Source of the DNA: Strigomonas culicis
Taxonomy: Eukaryota > Euglenozoa > Kinetoplastea > Trypanosomatida > Trypanosomatidae
Length of the DNA: 62,723 bases
Assembly (NCBI GenBank): GCA_000482145.1
Contig: AUXH01000030.1
Span: 1 to 62,723, forward strand
Reading direction: 5' to 3'
A program made the position numbers and the translations under genes. This document shows, piece by piece, positions 55,041 to 62,723 of the stretch. Each line of letters begins with the position of its first letter. Position 1 is the first letter of the stretch. The notes under the pieces are model-generated. The model was not told the origin of the DNA, searched no databases, and saw only the letters and a program-made list of their open reading frames with translations.

Positions 55041-56648
55041 ATGCTTAAAGGAACACGACGGTTTCTCTTTACAGGCGCAGCTTCCAATGTTGGTGGCGGG
55101 AAGGTGAACCAGCTTAGATCTGCATTGGGAGCACACCAGCCGGCTATTCAGCCTTCGATTAGTAGTGCGGATGTGACAAGGACAGCTCTCGAGTTGAAGC
55201 TAGCGTCCGCGCTGGCACGCGAGTTCAAGAAGGAGGATAGCTTTGTGCCTCCCCTCGCGCGCCGGTGGGTGCGGGCGCCCATCTCTCGACTTTCAACATC
55301 GGTCTCACGACGGGACTGGTTTCGGGTGATGAGCTTTAACCTGATGACCGATGCGTGGGCGGGCGCGCACAAAACGACGCCCGTTTCCGGCGTTCGCGTC
55401 CGGATCCCCGCGTTCAGCCGCACCGGGGAGGAGGAGGTGAATGGCGGGGATGGCTTTCTGGACTACGACCCGACGAAGGACACAGCGGTGCCGCCCTTTC
55501 TGACGCCGTCGTTCAAGCGACACTACCTCACGGACCACTTGCGCCACTACGACCCCGACCTGGTGTGCCTGAATGAGGTGAATCGCACCTTTTTTAACAC
55601 GGAGCTCTTCAAGTACATTCGCTATCTAGGCTACGGCACGCTGTACCAGTCGAGCCGTGCGGCCCGCGTCAAGGCCCTTCGGAAGGGCGAGAACGCTTCA
55701 CTCGAGCGACACAAAGGCAAAATCCCCGAGAGTGAGGACATTGGGAATGTCATCTTGTTCCACAAAAGCCGCTTTGTGCCCCTGATGATGGGAGGGGCGG
55801 AGTACGGTAAGCACTTTCACTTTGTCCATTTGGTGTCGATGCGGGATAAGGTGACGAACTTGAATGTCTTTCTCGCCTGCGTCCAGTTCACCGCCGGCAA
55901 CACCCAGCGCGCGCGCGAGATTCGCCTGCACGAGGCAAGCCAGACGCTGAGGCTGCTGCAGGCGATCATCAAGAACGACGGTGACCGCTCGCATTCGACC
56001 GTTCTCATATGCGGCGACTTGAACGTCGAGTCGGATGATGAACCCTGCGTGGAAGAGCTGCGCCGCCATTATTTCTCGACCTACGATCTCGTCGGGGGGC
56101 CGCGGTGGACCGCCTGGCACTACCGCGACGAGGCGGCAGCGGCGCGCTATCAGCCCTACTTTCAAAAGAACGTGGAGGAGATGGAGCGCTCGCGACCGGA
56201 CTTAATGGCGCAGAAGGAAATGAAAAAGCACATGAGGCTGGACACACAAAACCACGGTAAGTTTTCCAAAGTGAGACTTCTCGCAGAGGATGTCCACCAC
56301 GAAGCACAGACGTCGCCCTTTCCTTGGATCCTCAAGCCAAACCGCAGCGTTGATAGCGGAGACGACCCGAGTTTAACTAGGGCGTGTGAGCAAAGAAGGG
56401 ATCACTTGGCATTACTGAAAAGCGATTTGGAAGAAAAGGGCATTACCTACCAAACAAAAGACTTTATCTTCTACGACCCGAAGAGTTTGGCGCTGCACCA
56501 AGTCCTTGATGTACCAGACGACGAGCATATCGAGAAGGAGCAGCTATTCCCCAACAACAAATTACCGTCACACCATCTTCCATTGTTCGTTGATGTTTCC
56601 TTCAATGATCAATTTCCTGATGTTGGCCACCACTCGCAGCATCCTTAG
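55041..56648 (+). CDS. CCR4-type endonuclease/exonuclease/phosphatase (EEP) protein
   Basis: 535 aa from ATG at 55041. Arg/Ser/Ala-rich N-terminus, possibly mitochondrial. EEP blocks are VMSFNLMTD (about 95-103), DPDLVCLNEVN with the catalytic Glu, LICGDLNVESDDE with the catalytic Asp/Asn pair, and LPSHHLPLFVDVSF near the end. In the last block the canonical SDH is SHH: the catalytic His is kept (H512), but its Asp partner is His511. The family includes CCR4/nocturnin deadenylases and 2',5'-phosphodiesterases; the substrate is not determined. A large insertion lies between blocks 3 and 4. Confidence 0.85.
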   Translation: MLKGTRRFLFTGAASNVGGGKVNQLRSALGAHQPAIQPSISSADVTRTALELKLASALAREFKKEDSFVPPLARRWVRAPISRLSTSVSRRDWFRVMSFNLMTDAWAGAHKTTPVSGVRVRIPAFSRTGEEEVNGGDGFLDYDPTKDTAVPPFLTPSFKRHYLTDHLRHYDPDLVCLNEVNRTFFNTELFKYIRYLGYGTLYQSSRAARVKALRKGENASLERHKGKIPESEDIGNVILFHKSRFVPLMMGGAEYGKHFHFVHLVSMRDKVTNLNVFLACVQFTAGNTQRAREIRLHEASQTLRLLQAIIKNDGDRSHSTVLICGDLNVESDDEPCVEELRRHYFSTYDLVGGPRWTAWHYRDEAAAARYQPYFQKNVEEMERSRPDLMAQKEMKKHMRLDTQNHGKFSKVRLLAEDVHHEAQTSPFPWILKPNRSVDSGDDPSLTRACEQRRDHLALLKSDLEEKGITYQTKDFIFYDPKSLALHQVLDVPDDEHIEKEQLFPNNKLPSHHLPLFVDVSFNDQFPDVGHHSQHP

Positions 56649-56893
56649 TCTATCATTCCACCTCTCTCTTTTTTTTTGTGTGTGTGTGTCTTGCGTCGGT
56701 TCCCTTTAAAGCACAGTTGTGCTGTTGTTCTTGGTTTTCTTTCTGTTGCACGCATTACGTTACGTTTTCGTTGTGTCACATACATCCACTTTAATATTAA
56801 TGCTTGGGTGCGGCGTTAAGTTGATCCTGTTGTCGACGGCTTCTCGCAGACCCGAGGCTTTTCACATCTCACGTACAAACTGAGAAACACACA

Positions 56894-56946
<53 letters not shown>

Positions 56947-57282
56947 GAACGGAAGGCTTTAATATGCCAATATGAGCATTTATTTGTCTTTCGTGAAGCG
57001 ATGAATGTGGTTCACAATAGTCATAATGAAATGCAGGTGCGAATGACTGAAAGCTACTTTTTTATGTATCCGTGCACTTCTGTCCCATCTTCAAATCGCC
57101 TTTTACTTTACAACCCGCGTCTAGTTTCTCTTTCTTTTGCTTTTCTTTATTGTGTTAAGCGTGTTTTTTTTTTCTACTCTCTCCTTTCTTTTTATTGAAC
57201 AAGAACGGGTAGTTGTCACAGCATCAACTGACACTCTGCCTGTGTATACAAAGCGTAACGAAGCAGGACAGCCTCCACCACG
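56649..57282. other. Intergenic region with CA/TA microsatellite
   Basis: No gene seen. Contains (CA)n-(TA)n at 56887-56946 (separate entry). A pyrimidine-rich tract at 57120-57195 precedes the surface protein gene. A 65-codon frame at 57001 is Phe/Ser-rich and not credible. Confidence 0.65.
56887..56946. repeat. (CA)n-(TA)n compound microsatellite
   Basis: About 20 CA units with one interruption, then about 10 TA units. It marks the boundary between the conserved housekeeping genes and the surface protein region. Confidence 0.92.
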
Positions 57283-59394
57283 ATGAAGCCTTGGTACAAG
57301 CAACTGCCGTTCACGTCGCTTTACGTTCTCGCCACGTGTGCGGTGTTTCTGTTCGCTGTCTTTCCCACGAGCGCCGCAACGGTGTATCCGATCACCGGGA
57401 GTTTCACTCTGTTCCACAAAGTGATCGATGACGTCGTGTACGATGTCAGCACGATGACCACCTCCTCAGCCAAATCAGTAAACTACGTGACGGCGTGCAC
57501 CGTCAAAGGGAGTGGCATCAGCTTCACCGGCTTCTCGAGCTCCATGATGGAGACTTCGATGCCGCTGTTCAACCTGACGATGGCCCGCACGACAGTCACG
57601 GACGCTACCATCGCCATCACGGGGTACGTCCCACCCTACTCGACCTTCATGATCTCGCACACCACGGCGACGATGCATGGCACCACCTCAGTGTTTGACT
57701 TTCGAAACTTCGTGCCCGAGGACCGTGTGATTGTGTACCTCTACGAAACCACGGCGATGTGGAATAACGACGGCCCCGGCGGCGCTGTGCTCTTGATGGG
57801 CGGCTCCGTGCGGCAGCTGCTCCAGCGGTACAGCGGCCTCTACCTGATGAGCACGTACGCGGTGCACGCCGCGCACGTGCTGCACCACGCGGGCCCGCAG
57901 TGCTCCGGTGGCGCGCAGTGCCTGGGTGTGCACTACGGCCTGATCGCGGTTGACGTCGCGACGTGTATGGAGTGCACCGGCGAGTTTATCCGGAGTGAGC
58001 ACAGCGTTTCCTTTATGATCGCGGCATCCAATGGCGTGGTGCGCTTCTCGAACTGCACGTCGACGGGGGGCCAGCCCTTCATTGGAACGGCAGGGGTCGT
58101 TTCGCTCAACGCTGCCTTGCAGGGAAATCTATTCTTCTACGGCATAACAGTGGAGGGGCCTTTTTTCGCTCCCGGCACGGCCATGCCCAAGGTGTCGGGC
58201 TGGGGCTTCGTGTCTTTCATGCACATCAATGCCGTGTCCGCGGGCCGGCCAGGGGCTGCCTTCCCGCTCGCGACGTACAGCGCTAACACCATCTGGATGG
58301 GCAACATTACGTTGAAGGGAGTGTTCATGGCCTCCCTCTCTGACCTGACGTCGAATTACTTGGACACCAACTACTTCGTGGACGCGTACGGCACGGTACA
58401 GGCTACGTCGGGGCTCCCCGGCGTTGTGGAGACGGTTGGGTCTCCCACTTCCGCGTTCTGCACACGCACTGGCTTCACCAATGCCTCGTGGGAGGAGTTG
58501 GACGGCTGGAAGCGCGCCCAATGCAACTGTGAGAGTGGCACCCACCAGCCCTACTGCACGCCAGTCGCGGATCCCGTCCATCACTATATGGGCTACAGCG
58601 AGGAGAGCAAGAACGTGACGTGCGACGTGGCCCGCTGCGTCACCTGCATATACATGCTCTCTCCGATGTGCATCCAGTGCGACCCGGGTTTCAAAATGAG
58701 CGGCTCCGGGTGCGTGGCGAAGGGCTGCACTGCCGCCCACTGTTCCAAGTGCGTGTTCGACTCGGAGGACAAGTGCTCCGTGTGCAGTACCGGCTACATG
58801 CTCAGCAGCGACAACATCACGTGCATGCAGAAGCCATGTCGGATGGCTAACTGCAGCCAATGCGTGGAGGGCAAGGAGGATGAGTGTGACACGTGCGCGG
58901 AGGGCTTCACGAAGAGGGACGGCTCGTGCGCAAGTGCTGCCTCCGGCATCAGTGGTCTGTCGACGATGGGCACTGCTGGCGTGGTGGGAGGTGTTTGTGC
59001 AGCAGTTGCTCTGTCGGCCCTGATTGTGTTCCTTGTCTTGTTTGTCCATCGGAAGCGCGTGGTAAGGCTACAGTCCTTTGAAGACACGGACCCGGAGCCG
59101 CCGGTCTTCGACGCATGCAGCGAGGCAGTGTCCACGGAGGAGAAGGTTGAGTTCACGTATGATGAATCTGTGATGGATTTCAATACGGATGTGAACCCCA
59201 ATCCGCTTTCCGTGCAGTTACCGGAGGAGCCAGAGGCGCAGCCGGACCCCATCGAGGAGATGCCAAAGGCGCGAGGAGCGCGCTCGGGACGAAGGACTTC
59301 CCGACGCCCAAAGAGCTCCGCTCGTTCAGCGTCCATATTCGAGGACGTGGACTTGGATGGCCTGTTCAACGATCACAATGAAATCGTGGAGTGA
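57283..59394 (+). CDS. Type I surface glycoprotein with Cys-rich CXXC modules
   Basis: 703 aa from ATG at 57283. Signal peptide (hydrophobic about 10-31, ending TSAA); a beta-rich ectodomain (35-430) with several N-glycosylation sites (NLT, NCT, NIT, NAS); a Cys-rich region (about 440-548) made of three related modules of the type CxxCxxCxxGY/F; one transmembrane helix (about 565-588) followed by HRKR; and a cytosolic tail of about 110 residues with acidic and Ser/Arg-rich parts. The modules resemble furin-like/VSP-type repeats; the ectodomain may be beta-helical like T. cruzi DGF-1, which is an inference. A damaged related copy lies 2.4 kb downstream. Confidence 0.85.
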   Translation: MKPWYKQLPFTSLYVLATCAVFLFAVFPTSAATVYPITGSFTLFHKVIDDVVYDVSTMTTSSAKSVNYVTACTVKGSGISFTGFSSSMMETSMPLFNLTMARTTVTDATIAITGYVPPYSTFMISHTTATMHGTTSVFDFRNFVPEDRVIVYLYETTAMWNNDGPGGAVLLMGGSVRQLLQRYSGLYLMSTYAVHAAHVLHHAGPQCSGGAQCLGVHYGLIAVDVATCMECTGEFIRSEHSVSFMIAASNGVVRFSNCTSTGGQPFIGTAGVVSLNAALQGNLFFYGITVEGPFFAPGTAMPKVSGWGFVSFMHINAVSAGRPGAAFPLATYSANTIWMGNITLKGVFMASLSDLTSNYLDTNYFVDAYGTVQATSGLPGVVETVGSPTSAFCTRTGFTNASWEELDGWKRAQCNCESGTHQPYCTPVADPVHHYMGYSEESKNVTCDVARCVTCIYMLSPMCIQCDPGFKMSGSGCVAKGCTAAHCSKCVFDSEDKCSVCSTGYMLSSDNITCMQKPCRMANCSQCVEGKEDECDTCAEGFTKRDGSCASAASGISGLSTMGTAGVVGGVCAAVALSALIVFLVLFVHRKRVVRLQSFEDTDPEPPVFDACSEAVSTEEKVEFTYDESVMDFNTDVNPNPLSVQLPEEPEAQPDPIEEMPKARGARSGRRTSRRPKSSARSASIFEDVDLDGLFNDHNEIVE

Positions 59395-61786
59395 GTATCT
59401 GTGCACCCATGCATGTCACTGCGTGAAGCGTGTTACACTGCGCTGCCTACGGTGTTGGCGTGTATGGAAATGTAGATTTGAAATCCCCACAGTGCAAAGA
59501 TAGCAAACAGCAACATCACAATCAAAGTGTTGATATTCATGTCGTGCGTTATGTATAGTCGTATGTAATTGAGCATCAGCAAGCAATAACAGAGAAGCAT
59601 TTTCTTTTATACACTTTATACATCTTCAAATACATTTTTTTTACATTTTTTCCTCTTTTTATTTGGCGTTTTTATGTATATAATTAAAGGACTCATTTCA
59701 TGTACCTCGTTCTAATTATACTTTATTTTATTTTTGTTTTGCTTTGTTATTAAGCCCCTTTTTTTTTTAGATGCTTGCATTCTTCTTGGAACATTAATGA
59801 GCATTAATTCTCATGTACTGTTCGCAACTGAGCAGTCATGATACACGGTATGAAGCGTGTAAGTACATTAATACATATCTATGAAATGAATCAGATAGTA
59901 CACTTTGTTTACGGTTCATATTCATAAATATACTATGTACATGTGTCAGAAGCTCACCCTCTTTGCTATTTTTGTTTTTCTTTTTTGTCTTGTTTTTACC
60001 TTTTTAAATTATTATTATTATTTTTTTTTTTTCATTGTTTTCCCTTTTTATCTTTGGTCAAACGTTGTGTGTATCATTTGATTCTTTAAGATGTCGACGT
60101 GTGCGTTGCTGTATCATTTATTACATTTTTATTGTATTCCAATGATGCCACGTCCCTTGGATCAAAAAAGTAGATCTAAACAGTTGTATTTTGATGATAA
60201 ATACACACTATACTTGTTTTTTTTATTATCTTCTCTTTTTTTCTTTTTGCAGAACAATCCTCTTTTAAAACTGTTACGTCACCGCAGAAAAGAAAAGAAA
60301 TGCGTAATTGTTGGTGCAGTATATACGTGTTCACGTTTTGTAGAATTCGTGAACTCCGTATCCATCGCGCAAAAACAACAACACCAACAACCATGGTCTT
60401 CTGTATTTCCACATATTCAACACTATTTTCTTTTCATCCCCCCCCCTTTATTGCGAATTATAAGCGTTACCCACGTGCATTGCACCACTCTTCTCCTTTT
60501 CTTGCATCCTCTGTTGGTTAGTCAGGCGGTTCTTCTTTTTTTTTTTAAAAAAAAGTCTCCATATTTATTTCAGAGACCACCATGATGTATTAGTCTGCTA
60601 GTAGCATGACATCGATTAGCTGAGAGAGACGTTGATATCAGATGTTGCAAAAATGGTTCAGTGTTATACTGTCTTCTAAATAGAGCCTTTTCTTCCTTCT
60701 TTTACTTTCTTCCCGGAAATCTTTGTAAATGGATTCGCTTTGTACACGTGGAGAGGAGCGATCAGTTGCATGGATCATTTACGGTAGCGACACTGTGGCT
60801 GAGGTACTCAGAGCATTCTAGCAGATGCGGTAAAGAGGCTGACTACCAAGGTGCAGGACGAGCGCTCCGTTCCCGTAAGCAGGTTGGAACTTGTGGGGTG
60901 GAGAAGGGAGGCGGTTCTGATATGTGTTCCTGTGCGTGTTCTGGTTAGGGTTGGGGCTAAAGTTAGCTGTGGTGTATTCTATAGAGGCAGTATCAGTTTG
61001 GGAAGTCTGCAGTGAAGTGATCCATGACTTCCCACACAGGATACTATACATTACTGCAATGAAAAATAGATAGTGTATATGGCTATGCTGTTTACGAAGA
61101 TAACCCCATTTGTCAGTGGATGTATCGTACCATCTTTTTTATTTTATAGAACCTCTTACTGCACGGAGAAATTGACTCTGTGCACGACGATGTCTATCGA
61201 CTTTACCCGTGGTTGTGATGACGATAGTGTCTTCTGCTCACGCAGCGTATGCATGGGCCTTTTATGGACAGCGTGCATGTAACATAATCAGATTTGCGTG
61301 ATATGAGTAGGTGCACGTGCAGCCTATCGATTACCTGAATCTTACGTGTCCAGACTTATCGAGTCTTCATTTTACTTATACGTCAGGTGCTGCCTGCACT
61401 GAATCGTGCAGATTCTCATGATACTGTTGATGATTGTATGTGTTTGAGAAATTCCTATTGGAGAATTGCTTGCGCCGAAACACTATAAAGTGAAGCTCAT
61501 ACCTACACACAAGTGCAACAACCTTATGCATATGTAATTTAATTTAGGATACACGGTTTGTGGAAGTATAATTGATTTGTGTTTATAAGTAGCCCTGTTT
61601 GTTTACTATTACTGTACCATCTTTCGTCTTCTCCACATAACACATATTTAGTTTTTTTCTTTTATTTTCTTCTTTTCACTCCCTTTTCATTTTTTTTTGT
61701 AACTGTTTTTTTTTTTGTTCTTATTTGAACCGCTAACTGGCATAAAGTAAATAAATAATAAAAAAAACAAGAGAGTTTCCATCACA
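59395..61786. other. 2.4 kb gene-free spacer between surface protein copies
   Basis: No credible gene. The first 1.3 kb is AT-rich with many T runs. The part 60600-61350 is more balanced in composition but has stop codons in all frames. It contains GGTTAGGGTTGGGG at 60943-60956, close to the TTAGGG telomere repeat. It ends with a T/C-rich region (61640-61720) and an A-rich leader before the second copy. A frame of 164 codons at 60091 is low-complexity and rejected. Confidence 0.6.
60943..60956 (+). repeat. Telomere-like heptad, about two degenerate TTAGGG units
   Basis: The run reads GGTTAGGGTTGGGG. Only one perfect TTAGGG is present, so this may be chance; it is noted because the window end appears subtelomeric. 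Confidence 0.3.
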
Positions 61787-62723
61787 ATGAAGTGTTGGCA
61801 CAAGCCGTTACCGTTTACGTCGCTTTATGTTCTCTTCGCCTGCGCGGCATTGCTGTTGACGGTCTGTCCCACATATGCCGTAACGACAAAACCCATCACC
61901 GGCAGTTTCAGCGCATCCAGCATTACATACAATGGTGTTACGTATGCGGTCAGCACGATGAGCTCCTCCACCCCCCAATCCGTCAACTACATGACGAGCT
62001 GCACCGTCAAGGGGGACGGCCTGACCTTCAGTGGCGCCTCGAGCGCTTTTGCCAGTACCACTCCGTTGTTCAACCTGACAATGTCTCAGACGAAGGTCTC
62101 GGACAGCAGCATCTCTATGGATGGATACTTCCCGCAACACTCGACCTTCGTATACTCGTACACCACGGGTACGATGACGGGTACTACCCCCGTGTTTAAC
62201 TTTGTGGGTATCCACCTCAGCGTGTATGTGATTATCTACATATTCGAGACAACTGCCACATGAGTTACGACAGGCAGCGGAGGTACAGTGATCCAAATGG
62301 GTGGTACTTCACAGCAGCAGTTCGACCTCTACAGCGGCCGCTACTTGACCAACACGTACGTCAGCAACGGGGCCCACATACTGCAGCTAGCGTCTGCGTC
62401 CTGCGGAGGTTTTCAGTGCTGCTTTCCGCTCAGCGGTGGTGTGCTTGCCATCGACGTCGTGGCGTGCACGGACTGCACGGGCGAGCTGCTCCGCAGCGAG
62501 AACACGAAGGTCTTCATCTCCTTACACAACAATGGCGTGCTGCGCCTCTCCAACTGCACGTGGACGGGGGGCGGCGCCTTGATCGGCACCGCAGGGACTG
62601 AGGTGTTGTCCGTTTATACGGCATCGCACCTTATGATGTACGGTTTGACAGTGGCGGGCAACATAACGAGTTCCAACGGTGGTGTGGCGGATCTGAGGGG
62701 TCTGAGTTACTTCTCTTTCATGC
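61787..62723 (+). pseudogene. Second copy of the surface glycoprotein, interrupted by in-frame TGA; runs off the window
   Basis: ATG at 61787 gives MKCWHKPLPFTSLYVL, a signal peptide and ectodomain clearly paralogous to the 57283 protein. At 62261-62263 the reading frame hits TGA. The same frame continues beyond it without shift to the window edge, with VTTGSGGTVIQMGG, LYSGRYLTNTYVSNGAHIL, CTDCTGELLRSENT and SNCTWTGGGALIGTAG, all matching the intact copy. The TGA aligns with Trp160 (TGG) of the first copy, so a single TGG-to-TGA change explains it. It could be a pseudogene, a sequencing error or a readthrough stop. The 3' part, including the expected Cys-rich region, is outside the window. 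Confidence 0.8.

Noticed and set aside
60091..60585. 164-codon frame in the spacer before the second surface copy
   Set aside because: Phe/Leu/Ser/His-rich with homopolymer-derived runs, AT-rich and no family resemblance; looks like chance in T-rich DNA.
62261..62263. Genome-wide recoding of TGA as Trp
   Set aside because: TGA is the natural terminator of several intact genes here, for example at 25967-25969, 29913-29915 and 32606-32608.
1..62723. CRISPR arrays, tRNA, rRNA or snoRNA genes, and complete transposons
   Set aside because: No regularly spaced repeats, cloverleaf with B-box, or reverse transcriptase/transposase frames were recognised by reading both strands; small C/D snoRNAs could be missed by eye.

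Overview
This window is nuclear DNA of a trypanosomatid (kinetoplastid flagellate). About 42 intronless genes lie head to tail in two divergent polycistronic clusters. Gene starts are preceded by pyrimidine-rich tracts and AG dinucleotides suited to spliced-leader trans-splicing. The gene content is also typical: a monothiol glutaredoxin, a GT11 fucosyltransferase, an acidocalcisomal-type exopolyphosphatase, a kinesin-13, enkurin, a KKT17/18-like protein and an MGNCC-type acylated protein. Several genes end in TGA, so the standard code applies. From memory, the order FUT1 - glutaredoxin - LSm - CLC - cyclophilin - SNF2 - thioredoxin - exopolyphosphatase - switch region - uS/eS ribosomal protein S7 matches Leishmania chromosome 1. 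The right end would then be the subtelomeric side of that chromosome. Intergenic DNA is much more AT-rich than in Leishmania, so the species is probably another trypanosomatid; I cannot name it.

Layout. (1) 1-13598, minus strand, transcribed leftward: ribosomal protein eS7 (cut by the window edge), a degenerate DNA polymerase beta-like protein, a coiled-coil protein, dymeclin, a small membrane protein, TMEM208/SND2, a KKT17/18 (SYCP2-like) candidate, a multi-pass membrane protein, a mitochondrial pyruvate carrier subunit and signal peptidase subunit 2. (2) 13599-14423: divergent strand-switch region with a very GC-rich island in an otherwise AT-rich stretch; this is the expected Pol II start region for both clusters. 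(3) 14424-56648, plus strand: about 30 genes for mitochondrial, RNA-processing, cytoskeletal/flagellar, metabolic and unknown functions. (4) 57283 to the end: two related surface-type proteins 2.4 kb apart, the second interrupted by an in-frame TGA.

Coding GC content is low around the switch region (roughly 9.7-18 kb) and high elsewhere. The change occurs inside the KKT17/18-like gene on the left and near 18 kb on the right.

A recurring theme is family members whose catalytic or filter residues are replaced: the polymerase beta-like protein (all three metal-binding Asp positions and the lyase Lys), a low-molecular-weight phosphatase/arsenate reductase-like protein (Cys to Gly), a cyclophilin, a CLC transporter and a CCR4-type nuclease. 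Start codons were chosen as ATG throughout; open frames that could only begin at GTG or TTG were moved to the first suitable ATG.
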